A stretch of 11,223 nucleotides of DNA from Duncaniella sp. (GTDB taxonomy: Bacteria > Bacteroidota > Bacteroidia > Bacteroidales > Muribaculaceae): contig JAIDJD010000296.1 of assembly GCA_029052375.1 (NCBI GenBank), positions 1 to 11,223 on the forward strand, written 5' to 3'. The translations under genes were made by a program, and so were the position numbers. The stretch's first letter is position 1; each line of letters begins with the position of its first letter. The notes beneath the pieces are model-generated. The model was given only the letters and a program-made list of their open reading frames with translations, was not told the origin of the DNA and did no database searches. This document shows, piece after piece, positions 1-8,146 of this stretch.

Positions 1-1221
1 GCCGAGCTCATTGACACCGGCCTCTACAAGCACTGCGGGACGCTCCATCTCTTCGATGATGGTGCCCTTGGTGGCAAATGCATAGAGCGAGTATTCGCCG
101 GGGCGGACATTCTCGATGGTGAAGTTGCCCTCGGCGTCGGTCTTGGCCCAGAACTGATAGTTCTTGCCCTGGGATATCAGCTTGCCGCCGGGGCCTGCGA
201 GCACCATCTGATAGCCCTCGGGGCTGAGGTCCTCGGGCAGGCAGAGCTTGCCCGAGACTGTGCCGCGGCTCTTGGGATAGAGCTCGTGATCGAACCACTG
301 GAAGGGCCACTGGGCCTTGAGCTCCTCGGCCTTGGCCTTGGCGTCGGCCACGCGGTCGGCCACGGTGGCGCCGGTGTTGACGTAGATGAAGAAGGGGCCG
401 AAGAGGTGCTTGTCGTTCTTGGTATAGACCTGAGCCGAACCTCCGAGGTGCTCGCCCTCGAGCATCTGTATGGTGATGGGGCTCTTGGAGGTGGCATGGA
501 CAGTGAGCTCCTGGCGCATGGGGCCGCCGTTGATCCACTCATACGACACCGGGATGTTCCATACACCCACATTGTCGTTGGCAAGGCCGTGGATCTGGTC
601 GCGGTCGATGAACTGGGCCCACTGATACTTGGTGTAGATAGAGCCGTCGTTGAGGATGTAAGTGGCGTCCATCACCTGACGGCTCTCGGCCAGCGCCATC
701 TCAGCGTTGGAGGGGATGAGCCCCTGCATGGTCTCGTCGACGTATCCGTTGAGGAATGTCTTGGCCAGACGGGTGCAGACACGCGCCTCCTTGACGGTAG
801 ATGCGGCGGTGCCATCGTCGGTCACACCCTCGGCCACGATATATGTATAGACGCCGCTCTCTCCCGCGCGGAGTATGTAGCCCTGGCTGAAACGGATGTC
901 AGGGTTGGAGGTGTTCTGATAGAGCACCTCCAGATAGTCGTCTGTCTGCTTGACGACAGTCGCCTTGCCGGGCGACATCTGGCGGTTCTTATCGGCTGTG
1001 TAGTCAAAGTAAATACCGGTGGAGCCGAGGATATTTGTGCCGCCCTCGCCCTCGGCGGGATGATACATCTTGTTGACGCGGCCGCTCTTGTCGATGTTGA
1101 GCGTCAGGATGCCGTTGGACATCGTGGCCGAGTTGTCAGAATTGATTGTAGCCGTCATCTCGGCCATAGCCATGTTGGCTGTGGCCGCCGCGGCGAGCGC
1201 AATCAACAAAGTTCTTTTCAT
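1..1221 (-). CDS. Rhamnogalacturonan endolyase, polysaccharide lyase family 4 (3' end outside the window)
   Basis: This gene encodes a secreted enzyme expected to cleave the rhamnogalacturonan I backbone of pectin by beta-elimination. The first 407 residues are visible and the reading frame is still open at the window edge. Residues 1-20 form a signal peptide (MKRT, a hydrophobic Ala/Leu core, then AMA before Glu21). Residues 21 to about 285 match the PL4 catalytic beta-sandwich, with TKYQW at 197-201, NGGP at 231-234, EHLGG at 257-261 and GPFFIY at 275-280. Lys198 and His258 are 60 residues apart, the same spacing as the catalytic Lys150 and His210 known from Aspergillus aculeatus RGL4, so they are the likely catalytic pair. 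Residues about 305-407 form the second, fibronectin/carboxypeptidase-regulatory-like domain, starting at WPFQWF and RGTVSG. The usual third, carbohydrate-binding-like domain would lie past position 1. The start codon lies 39 bp after the GH13 stop with no promoter seen between them, so co-transcription is likely. The family call is firm; the exact substrate is inferred. Confidence 0.88.
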   Translation of the reverse strand, partial: MKRTLLIALAAAATANMAMAEMTATINSDNSATMSNGILTLNIDKSGRVNKMYHPAEGEGGTNILGSTGIYFDYTADKNRQMSPGKATVVKQTDDYLEVLYQNTSNPDIRFSQGYILRAGESGVYTYIVAEGVTDDGTAASTVKEARVCTRLAKTFLNGYVDETMQGLIPSNAEMALAESRQVMDATYILNDGSIYTKYQWAQFIDRDQIHGLANDNVGVWNIPVSYEWINGGPMRQELTVHATSKSPITIQMLEGEHLGGSAQVYTKNDKHLFGPFFIYVNTGATVADRVADAKAKAEELKAQWPFQWFDHELYPKSRGTVSGKLCLPEDLSPEGYQMVLAGPGGKLISQGKNYQFWAKTDAEGNFTIENVRPGEYSLYAFATKGTIIEEMERPAVLVEAGVNELG

Positions 1222-1260
1222 GTTTTTTCTCTTGGTATGGATTGGGGTTTGAATGGATTT

Positions 1261-2982
1261 TTATTGCCTGTCTGTGCCGAGCGGCTTGATGTCCGAGTGG
1301 CGTATCTTCCAGATGACGGCGTCGTAGGGAGGTATCATGGTGCGGAAAGGCTCGTGGTCCGAGAGCACCTTGAGGTCGGTGTCTGTAGAGAGCAGCTCGC
1401 GGGCATTGACCTGACCCTCGGGGATATTGAGCATCTCGAAGGCATGGCGAGGGATATTGATGGCCAGGTCGCACGACTCGGACGAGAAGTTGACCGCAAT
1501 CATCAGCGTCACGCCGTCGTGGTTGCGCATGAAGACATACTGGCGGTGGGGGTTGAGCGTCTCGTTGTGATAGTTGACGTACATCAGGTCGTAGAAACGG
1601 CCCTTGGATATGGCCATCTCCGAATTGCACAGGCCGAGGATGGCGGCATACTTGGCCCTGAGCCACCTCTCGCGGGGGGTGAGCAGGGTGCCGCCCGGCT
1701 TGCCGCCGTTGTACCAGCGGCGCAGGGTGGGCACGCTCCAGTAGTCGAAGATGGTGGTGCGCCCGTCATAGCCGCTGAATCCCTCCGCGTCTGTGGCCTG
1801 CTCGCCCAGCTCCTGCCCGGCATATATCATCATTGGGCCGGTGGATATCATGGAGCTGACCACGAGCGAGGGTATCACCTTGGCCGGGTCTCCGGCATAG
1901 AAGCGCGAGCCGAAGCGCTGCTCGTCATGGTTTTCAAGGAAGTTGAGCATATGGGGCTGGATGCCCTCGACTGTCTGCCAGCAGCTGGTGATTGTGGCCG
2001 CCGAATGGTTGGCCGTCTGTATGGCGCGCAGAGAGTCGTAGAGGTTAACCTTGTCGTAGAGATAGTCAAATCCGGCCGTGAAGATGAAGTCGCGGTAGAG
2101 GCCAACGTCATATATCTCGGCTATGAACCTGATGTGGGGATAGCGGTCCTTGACATTGGATATGGCCCACTGCCAGAACTCGATGGGCACCATGTGGGCC
2201 ATGTCGCACCTGAACGCGTCCACACCCTTCGAGGCCCAGAAGCGCAGGATGTTGAGCATCTTGTACCACGTGTCGGGGATAGGGCTGTAATGGCCCGAGC
2301 CGTTGAGAGGGTCGCGTCCATAGTTGAGCTTGACGGTCTCATACCAGTTGTTCTGGCCGGGGAAGGCCGAGAAACAGTCGTCGCCTGTGGCCTTGGCCGG
2401 AAACTCAATATAGGCCTTCTTGCCGGTGCCGAGGTCGATGCCGGGCGCGAAGAGCTGGCGGGTGATGTAGTAATAGTTGTTCTTGGGAGAGAAGAACATC
2501 TCCGTATTGTCTGAGGCTCCGAAATCCTCTACCCCGGCAGGCGCGCAGTCCGAGTGATAGCGGCGCGCCGTATGGTTGGGGACAAAGTCGAGTATCACGT
2601 CCATGCCGGCGTCGTGCGTGCGGGTCACGAGAGCCTCGAACTCCTTCATGCGGTCGGGGACACTCTCGGCCAGGTCGGGGTCCACGTCGTAATAGTCCTT
2701 GATGGCATACGGCGAGCCGGCCTGCCCCTTGACCACATAGGGGTTGTCTGCGGGGACTATCCCCTGGTCTGTATAGTCTGTCTTTGTGGCGTGCTCTATG
2801 ACGCCGGTATACCATACGTGGGTCACTCCGAGCTCCTTGATGGCCTGGAGCACACGGTCTGTTATGTGGTTCATCTTGCCCACACCGTTCTGCTCTATGG
2901 TGCCGTTGGGCACACAGTCTGCAACAGTGTTGGTGAAGAGGCGGGGAAGCAGCTGATAAATGATGATTTTTCTATCCATCAT
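1261..2982 (-). CDS. Alpha-amylase family glycoside hydrolase (GH13), cytoplasmic
   Basis: This 573-aa protein is a GH13 enzyme that should hydrolyse or rearrange alpha-1,4-glucans such as maltodextrin or glycogen. All four GH13 signature regions are present in order: region I DFVPNH at 132-137; region II DAFRCDMAH at 255-263 with nucleophile Asp260, Arg258 and His263; region III around FIAEIYD with acid/base Glu289; and region IV FLENHD at 348-353 with the transition-state stabiliser Asp353. A C-terminal beta-sandwich follows from about residue 465 to 562. There is no signal peptide; the chain starts with MMDRK and goes straight into the first barrel strand (IIIYQLLPRLF), so it should act in the cytoplasm. 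Two ATG codons are adjacent (positions 2982 and 2979), and either could be the start. It sits 75 bp downstream of the patatin gene and 39 bp upstream of the PL4 gene on the same strand. The exact specificity (alpha-amylase, neopullulanase-like or maltogenic) cannot be read from the sequence. Confidence 0.92.
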   Translation of the reverse strand: MMDRKIIIYQLLPRLFTNTVADCVPNGTIEQNGVGKMNHITDRVLQAIKELGVTHVWYTGVIEHATKTDYTDQGIVPADNPYVVKGQAGSPYAIKDYYDVDPDLAESVPDRMKEFEALVTRTHDAGMDVILDFVPNHTARRYHSDCAPAGVEDFGASDNTEMFFSPKNNYYYITRQLFAPGIDLGTGKKAYIEFPAKATGDDCFSAFPGQNNWYETVKLNYGRDPLNGSGHYSPIPDTWYKMLNILRFWASKGVDAFRCDMAHMVPIEFWQWAISNVKDRYPHIRFIAEIYDVGLYRDFIFTAGFDYLYDKVNLYDSLRAIQTANHSAATITSCWQTVEGIQPHMLNFLENHDEQRFGSRFYAGDPAKVIPSLVVSSMISTGPMMIYAGQELGEQATDAEGFSGYDGRTTIFDYWSVPTLRRWYNGGKPGGTLLTPRERWLRAKYAAILGLCNSEMAISKGRFYDLMYVNYHNETLNPHRQYVFMRNHDGVTLMIAVNFSSESCDLAINIPRHAFEMLNIPEGQVNARELLSTDTDLKVLSDHEPFRTMIPPYDAVIWKIRHSDIKPLGTDRQ

Positions 2983-3020
2983 GCGGTGGCGGTATTATTG
3001 ATTCTGGTTATTGTTCCGGG

Positions 3021-3039
3021 CCGGACCTTGTGTGTCCGG
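3021..3039 (-). other. Short GC-rich hairpin between the patatin and GH13 genes
   Basis: Perfect 6-bp stem CCGGAC/GTCCGG with a 7-nt loop, in the 75-bp gap between the two minus-strand genes. On the minus strand it is followed by CCCGGAACAATAACC and not by a T tract, so it does not look like a standard intrinsic terminator. It could attenuate transcription or protect the 3' end of the patatin message. No Bacteroidetes-type promoter was found in the rest of the gap. Confidence 0.3.
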
Positions 3040-3057
3040 ACAGCAAGCCGGGGAGGT

Positions 3058-3870
3058 TCAGTCCTCTCCGGCCGAGATTATGGGCTTGTTGGGCCGCGTG
3101 AACCCCGCGCTGAGCAGGGCGTCCATCGTAGCATCGTAGCCGAGCTGGCAGATGCGATTGATTTCCTTGAGATTGAAGACATTGTACGAGGCTATGCCGT
3201 CGAGCGATATGGCCAGGTCGCACATCTCCATCTGCGGCACAGAGTTGTGCTTGACCAGCATATCGTATGTGCGCTGCGCTATCTCGAGTATCGACTCGGG
3301 CTTGCCGCGGCGCGGCAACGGCGAGCAGTTGACACCGATGAGATACTTGCATTTGTCTCTCAGCGCCCACGCCGGAAGGTTGGCCGTCACGCCCCCGTCC
3401 ACATACGTTGTGCCGCCGAAGCGCACCGGCTTGAACACAATGGGGATGCTGCACGAGGCAGACACACACGTGGCGATGTCGCCCTCCGAGAAGGCCACAG
3501 GCCGACAGTTGTCGAGGTCCGTGGCACATATCAGCGAGGGCAGCGGGAGGTCTTTGATATCCTTGAACCTTATGGTGCGCCTCAGCATCTTCTTGAAGCC
3601 GTCCATCGAGAAAAAGCCGTCGCGGGGCACAGACAGCTCGGCAAGGTCGCCGAACTTGACATCAGCGAACACATTGAGTATGTCGTCAGGACGCATCCCC
3701 GAGGCATACATCGCAGTGACCACAGACCCCGCGCTGACGCCTGCCATTGCGTCGGGCCTGATACCCATCTCCTCGAATGCCTTAAGGGCGCCGCAATGGG
3801 CAAAACCCCTGGCGCCGCCTCCGCTGAGCACGATGCCCAGCTTGTATGGCTTGCTTGAAAATCCTAACAT
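3058..3870 (-). CDS. Patatin-like phospholipase / RssA-type serine esterase
   Basis: This 270-aa protein belongs to the bacterial patatin family of lipid acyl hydrolases, which use a Ser-Asp dyad. Counting from the ATG at 3870, the oxyanion-hole motif GGGARG is at 17-22, the nucleophile elbow GVSAG is at 44-48 with Ser46, the SASCSIPIVF block is at 137-146, and DGG is at 158-160 with catalytic Asp158. The protein is almost entirely the patatin domain, with no signal peptide or membrane segment, so it is probably cytoplasmic or peripheral. A longer reading with a GTG start at 3921 adds 17 residues. I prefer ATG 3870 because the first conserved strand (KLGIVLSGG) begins ten residues later, as in relatives, and because a promoter -7 box at 3911-3918 would place the GTG upstream of the transcription start. 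It is the first gene of the minus-strand run, divergent from the holB-like gene. The natural substrate is unknown. Confidence 0.9.
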   Translation of the reverse strand: MLGFSSKPYKLGIVLSGGGARGFAHCGALKAFEEMGIRPDAMAGVSAGSVVTAMYASGMRPDDILNVFADVKFGDLAELSVPRDGFFSMDGFKKMLRRTIRFKDIKDLPLPSLICATDLDNCRPVAFSEGDIATCVSASCSIPIVFKPVRFGGTTYVDGGVTANLPAWALRDKCKYLIGVNCSPLPRRGKPESILEIAQRTYDMLVKHNSVPQMEMCDLAISLDGIASYNVFNLKEINRICQLGYDATMDALLSAGFTRPNKPIISAGED

Positions 3871-3910
3871 CTTTTTGATATCGCTTGTAGAGCGGCCTCT
3901 TTGAGCCGTG

Positions 3911-3918
3911 CAAAAATA
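3911..3918 (-). promoter_or_regulatory. Possible -7 box for the patatin gene run
   Basis: Read on the minus strand this is TATTTTTG, matching the Bacteroidetes -7 consensus TAnnTTTG. No clear TTTG -33 element was found at the expected distance, so the match is partial. Transcription would start near 3903, giving a 5' leader of about 30 nt before the ATG at 3870. It lies back to back with the plus-strand promoter at 3926-3959. Confidence 0.4.
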
Positions 3919-3925
3919 CACATTA

Positions 3926-3959
3926 TTTGCGACTTTTCAGCCGTTTTTTTGTAATTTTG
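3926..3959 (+). promoter_or_regulatory. Promoter for the holB-addB-like-hemW operon
   Basis: A -33 element TTTG at 3926-3929 and a -7 element TAATTTTG at 3952-3959 match the Bacteroidetes primary-sigma consensus TTTG...TAnnTTTG, with a 22-bp spacer containing a run of seven T at 3944-3950. The expected start near 3966 leaves a leader of about 30 nt before the ATG at 3997. No Shine-Dalgarno sequence is visible before that ATG, as is common in this phylum. Confidence 0.6.
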
Positions 3960-3996
3960 CATTGACTACCTCTCCATTTTAACACCTTGACCGAAC

Positions 3997-5124
3997 ATGA
4001 AGTTTGCCGACATACCACACCACCCACATCTCAAGGCCAGGCTCCAGGCCATGGCCGCAGACGGAAGGGTCCCCCACGCTCTCCTCATCCACGGCCCGGC
4101 AGGGTCGGGCAAGTTCATGCTCGCCAGAGCCTTCGCCCAGCTGCTCCACTGCCGCAGGCCCACGGCCGACGGCGAGCCTTGCGGCGAGTGTGACGCCTGC
4201 CGCCAGCACAGCGCGTTCAACCACGTCGACACCCTCTATGTCTTCCCCGTGGTCAAGGACGACAAGCACAAGGCGCCCGTGTCGGCCGACTTCATGGACG
4301 CCTTCAAAGAGTTTGTCTCGCGCAATCCCTGGATGGACTTCGACCGCTGGTCGGCCTCATTCGACAAGAAGAACGCCCAGCCGGCCATATACATCAGCGA
4401 GTCTGACGCCCTGCGCTCGTCGCTCGCCCTGACCACAGCCCGCTCCAGATACAAGACCGTCCTGATATGGCTGCCGGAGAAGATGAACGAGCAGACGGCA
4501 AACAAACTGCTGAAACTGATCGAGGAGCCCTTTGCCGACACCGTCTTCATCCTGGTCTCCAACGACGCCTCGGCCATCCTGCCCACGATACGCTCAAGAT
4601 GCCAGCCCCTCGAGGCCACGCGCCTCCCGGACCCCGTCATGGCCGGATGGCTCGCAGAGCGCCTGGCCATGGACCCGACGGACGCCCTGGCCGCCGCGCA
4701 TACAGCCGAGGGAGACATGAACAGAGCCTTGCGCCAGTCAGACGCAACATCGGTCTCGCGTATGTTCTGGGACCTCTTCGTAGGCCTCATGCGCAAGGCT
4801 TACACGCGCGACGTCGCCGCCCTCAGAGACTGGGCCAACGACCTCGCCGCTCTCGGACGCGAGGCCGAAATCAAGTTCTACGCATACTCTACAAGGCTAA
4901 TTCGCGAAAATTTCATATACAACTTCCACAGACCCGAAATCAGCTATCTCACACGCGACGAGGCTCAGTTCAGCCGCAACTTCGCACGGTTTATCCACGA
5001 AGGCAACGCCGAGCGCATAGTCAGCCTCATGGACAGCGCCGCCGCAGACATTGCTGGCAACGCCAACGGCAAGATAGTCAACTTCGACTTTGCCGTAAAG
5101 ATGATAATGCTCATCAAGAACTGA
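3997..5124 (+). CDS. holB: DNA polymerase III clamp-loader subunit (delta'-type)
   Basis: This 375-aa protein is an AAA+ clamp-loader subunit, expected to act in the complex that loads the sliding clamp during DNA replication. The N-terminal RFC-type domain has a P-loop GPAGSGKF at 33-40 and a four-cysteine zinc module with Cys52, Cys62, Cys65 and Cys68, typical of delta' and gamma/tau subunits. Further on are LIWLPEKMN at 156-164, the IEEP turn at 175-178, a sensor-1 strand (FILVSND, about 184-190) and the SRCQ motif at 200-203, which carries the arginine finger of clamp-loader subunits. The C-terminal part (about 210-375) should be the helical lid and collar. Length and the lack of a long tail argue for delta' rather than DnaX. 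The P-loop looks intact, whereas E. coli delta' has a degenerate one. It is the first gene after the divergent promoter and is followed after 22 bp by the AddB-like gene. Some Bacteroidetes annotations call this protein simply 'subunit delta'. Confidence 0.88.
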   Translation: MKFADIPHHPHLKARLQAMAADGRVPHALLIHGPAGSGKFMLARAFAQLLHCRRPTADGEPCGECDACRQHSAFNHVDTLYVFPVVKDDKHKAPVSADFMDAFKEFVSRNPWMDFDRWSASFDKKNAQPAIYISESDALRSSLALTTARSRYKTVLIWLPEKMNEQTANKLLKLIEEPFADTVFILVSNDASAILPTIRSRCQPLEATRLPDPVMAGWLAERLAMDPTDALAAAHTAEGDMNRALRQSDATSVSRMFWDLFVGLMRKAYTRDVAALRDWANDLAALGREAEIKFYAYSTRLIRENFIYNFHRPEISYLTRDEAQFSRNFARFIHEGNAERIVSLMDSAAADIAGNANGKIVNFDFAVKMIMLIKN

Positions 5125-5146
5125 CCGCTACAGACCTGCAACCCCG

Positions 5147-8146
5147 ATGGAGCCATTTCTCAGACAGGTAGCCCGCGCATACGTCGGCCACGAGGCCGAC
5201 GAGATGGTAGACTACGCCTTCATTTTCCCCAACAAGCGCAGCGGCGTCTTCTTCAGGCGATACCTCATAGAGCTGGCCGCCGGGCGCCCGATGTTCCTCC
5301 CCGCCATCTCTACGATAGCCGAGGTGGTCGGAGAGTTTTCGGAGAGCGTCGAGGCCTCGAGGCTCGACCAGCTCTTCACTCTGTACAACGAATACTGCAA
5401 GCTATCGCCCGACAGCGACGACTTCGACCGGTTTCTATACTGGGGCGAGATGATTCTCTCGGACTTCAACGACGTAGACCGCGACCTTGCAGACCACACC
5501 AAGCTGTTTGTCAACCTCAAGCGATACCGCGAGGTCTCGGCCAACTATCTGACACAGGAGCAGGAAGAAATCCTCAAAAGATACTGGGGAGCCGAGTTTG
5601 ACCACATATCGCCCGACCGCTTCTGGGAACACCTCCACGAAGAGATGCCTACAGAGCTCGAAGGCCGTTTCCTCAGGCTCTGGGAGGTGCTCTCGCCCCT
5701 GTACGACAACTTCACAGCCTCGCTCCGCGCCGACGGACTCGCCACCCTGGGCATGATGGTGAGAGAGGCCGTCGAGAAACTGCGCACAGCCAAGAACTCA
5801 GACCTGCGATACAAACGCTATATCTTCGTCGGATTCAACGTCCTCAGCCTCAGCGAACTCAAGATATTCGCCAACCTGCGTGACCGCGGCGTGGCCGACT
5901 TCTACTGGGACCTTGCCTCGCCCTCGTTCCACATCGGAGGCAACAGGGCCGTGCGCTTCCTCTCGCGCAACGTCAAGCTCTTCCCCTCGAGATACGCATC
6001 CGAAGTGGGCGGCGACATCGAAGACGGATATATGCCGGAGATAGACATCGTAGGCATACCCTCGTCTGTAGGCCAGGCCAAAGCCGCAGGAGCCCTGCTG
6101 GAGAAGTGGGTCGCGGACGGCACGATACCGGACCCCGCCAACGCCATGGCCACGGCAGTGGTGCTGCCGGACGAAGGGCTCCTGCTGCCGATGGTCCACT
6201 CGGTGCCCGGACTGATATCCAGCCTCAACGTCACCATGAGCCTCCCGCTCAGGCTGACGTCGCTCGCCTCGCTCGTATCCCTGCTCACAGCCATGCAGCT
6301 GAGGTCGAGAAAGAGCAGAGACAACACCCTGTTCTTCCACGAGGAGGCCAAGCGCATCCTCACACACCCCCTGGTCCAGCGCCTCGACGGCCCGGACGCA
6401 TCGGCCCTGCTCGCACGCATATCGGAACGCAGGCTCTACATGATAGACTCATCCGAGGCCACGGCCTCGGGCCGACTGCTCGGTCTGCTCTTCGCGCCCA
6501 TAGCCGACCCCTCGTCGCCGGCCGACGTCTACACCTACTTCAACTCGGCCCTGACGGGCATCCACGATATGTTGCAGGAAGACACCGTGCCTGACGGGCC
6601 CGAGGACGGAGACGCCGCCGCGGAGACCACCCCCGCCCAGCTCGAGAGTATGTTCATAGTCAAGGCCCTCGACTCCCTCGACGAGCTGATGAAGGCCATA
6701 AGCCGCCACGGCATACGCATGAAGGAGGCCTCATTTGTCCGCCTCTTCGAGCGAGCCATCTCAGGCGCGGGGGCCTCCCTGACAGGCGAGCCGCTCAAGG
6801 GCCTGCAGATGATGGGCGTCCTGGAGACCCGCGCCCTCGACTTCGACAACATCATAATGCTCTCCATGAACGAACGTGTCTTCCCGCGCAAACACTACAC
6901 ACGCTCCTTCATCCCCGAGACGCTCCGCCGAGCCTACGGCATGGCCACCACAGACTATCAGGAGAGCATCTACGCCTACTACTTCTACCGCCTCATCTCG
7001 CGCGCCCGCAAGGTGACGCTCTACTACGACGCCCGCTCGTCTGGCCTGCAGTCCGGCGAGCGCTCGCGCTACATAGCCCAGCTGCTCTACCTCTCGCCCG
7101 ACATCGCAGAGCGTATCTCCTCGAAAAAGATCACCCACACGCTCGACTCATACCCGGCCACGCCCCTCAAGGCCGAGCCGATAGCCATAAAGAAAGACCC
7201 CCGCATAGGGAGGCTCCTCGACGAGTTCAGAGCCGACCGCGGAGGAGAACGCACACTGTCGGCCTCCTCCATCAACGACTACATCAACTGTCCCCTCTCG
7301 TTCTATCTCAAGCGCCTATGCCGCCTCGACCTCGACAACGAGGTGACAGACTACATGGACTCGGCCACATACGGCGACATACTCCACAAGGTGGCCGAGC
7401 GCATCTACAAGCACCTGCGCGGCAATGCCTCGGAGGTGAGGGTCACCGCAGAACTGCTAGACGCCGTCATATCCCACAAGACACTCGCAGACTCTATAAT
7501 CACACAGACGGTCAACGAGATATTCAACAAGATAGAAGACCCCGGCGCCATGCTCTCCACACCCCTGCGCGGCGAAGCCAAGGCCCTCGGGATGGTGATG
7601 AAGACCTTCATAGACCTGATGCTCGCCGAAGACAAGAAGCTGGCGCCGTTCGACTTCATCGACGCCGAGCACGAGATAAGGGGCGTCTACAAGGTGGACG
7701 ACACACTCTCGATAAATCTCTACCAGATCATAGACCGCATAGACCGCGTCAACGGCACACTCAGGATAGTCGACTACAAGACCGGCCACGACAAGACAGA
7801 CTTCAAGGAGATGGGAGACCTCTTCGACAACTCCGTCAAAGACCGCCGCAAGGCCATACTCCAGACTCTCTTCTACTGCAACGCATACGTCAGCAAGTAC
7901 CCCGCCATGAAAGACGCGGCCATACAGCCGGTCATCTACAAGATAGCCACCGTGGCCAAGGACGGCATCAACCCCATCAGCTTCGGCGGCGAGGCCCTGA
8001 GCGACTACCGCAAGGTCAACGACAGCTTCACAGCCAGCCTCCACGCCGCGCTCAAGGAGCTATTCGACCTCGACACCCCCTTTGTCCAGGCCCCCTCGGC
8101 CGACAACTGCAAATTCTGCACCTTCAAAGACATTTGCCGCAGATGA
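5147..8146 (+). CDS. AddB-like PD-(D/E)XK nuclease with inactivated helicase region
   Basis: This 999-aa protein resembles the AddB side of the AddAB/RecBCD class of double-strand-break resection enzymes. The N-terminal two thirds is UvrD-helicase-like but has no Walker A motif: the expected GxGKT is missing and the chain begins near AFIFPNKRSGVFF. Remnants of later helicase motifs are visible at about 559-575 (LETRALDFDNII) and 609-621 (YAYYFYRLISRAR). The C-terminal RecB-type nuclease is well kept: His747, Asp863 in IIDRID, and Asp876 with Lys878 in VDYKTG. Cys715 together with Cys988, Cys991 and Cys997 (spacing C-x2-C-x5-C at the end) matches the [4Fe-4S] staple of AddB. The Gly that normally stands three residues before the first nuclease Asp is Gln860 here. 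No AddA/RecB-like helicase gene lies nearby, so any motor partner must be encoded elsewhere. The gene follows the holB-like gene by 22 bp and its stop overlaps the hemW start, which fits one operon. The class is firm; function as AddB is inferred. Confidence 0.87.
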   Translation: MEPFLRQVARAYVGHEADEMVDYAFIFPNKRSGVFFRRYLIELAAGRPMFLPAISTIAEVVGEFSESVEASRLDQLFTLYNEYCKLSPDSDDFDRFLYWGEMILSDFNDVDRDLADHTKLFVNLKRYREVSANYLTQEQEEILKRYWGAEFDHISPDRFWEHLHEEMPTELEGRFLRLWEVLSPLYDNFTASLRADGLATLGMMVREAVEKLRTAKNSDLRYKRYIFVGFNVLSLSELKIFANLRDRGVADFYWDLASPSFHIGGNRAVRFLSRNVKLFPSRYASEVGGDIEDGYMPEIDIVGIPSSVGQAKAAGALLEKWVADGTIPDPANAMATAVVLPDEGLLLPMVHSVPGLISSLNVTMSLPLRLTSLASLVSLLTAMQLRSRKSRDNTLFFHEEAKRILTHPLVQRLDGPDASALLARISERRLYMIDSSEATASGRLLGLLFAPIADPSSPADVYTYFNSALTGIHDMLQEDTVPDGPEDGDAAAETTPAQLESMFIVKALDSLDELMKAISRHGIRMKEASFVRLFERAISGAGASLTGEPLKGLQMMGVLETRALDFDNIIMLSMNERVFPRKHYTRSFIPETLRRAYGMATTDYQESIYAYYFYRLISRARKVTLYYDARSSGLQSGERSRYIAQLLYLSPDIAERISSKKITHTLDSYPATPLKAEPIAIKKDPRIGRLLDEFRADRGGERTLSASSINDYINCPLSFYLKRLCRLDLDNEVTDYMDSATYGDILHKVAERIYKHLRGNASEVRVTAELLDAVISHKTLADSIITQTVNEIFNKIEDPGAMLSTPLRGEAKALGMVMKTFIDLMLAEDKKLAPFDFIDAEHEIRGVYKVDDTLSINLYQIIDRIDRVNGTLRIVDYKTGHDKTDFKEMGDLFDNSVKDRRKAILQTLFYCNAYVSKYPAMKDAAIQPVIYKIATVAKDGINPISFGGEALSDYRKVNDSFTASLHAALKELFDLDTPFVQAPSADNCKFCTFKDICRR

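Noticed and set aside
1222..1260. Possible promoter between the GH13 and PL4 genes
   Set aside because: No TAnnTTTG-like box is found on the minus strand in this 39-bp gap, so read-through from the GH13 gene is more likely.
286..2514. 742-codon open frame on the plus strand, antisense to the PL4 and GH13 genes
   Set aside because: It lies fully opposite two genes with clear catalytic motifs and its own translation is low-complexity and unlike any family I know. Long antisense frames are expected with this GC-rich codon use.
3030..3041. 12-base match GTGTGTCCGGAC shared with 10220-10231
   Set aside because: A few 12-base matches are expected by chance in 11 kb, the two sites form different hairpins, and no further similarity surrounds them.
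2554..3858. 434-codon open frame on the plus strand, antisense to the GH13 and patatin genes
   Set aside because: It crosses the gap between two real minus-strand genes and shows no recognisable domain; it is a shadow of their codon bias.
3871..3921. GTG start giving a longer patatin-like protein
   Set aside because: The start would lie upstream of the likely transcription start and the 17 extra residues are not typical of the family.
7318..8142. Long N-terminal extension of the HemW frame
   Set aside because: It overlaps the conserved nuclease domain of the upstream gene in another frame and translates to an Arg/Gln/His-rich sequence. HemW homologues begin a few residues before the IPFC motif, as here from 8143.
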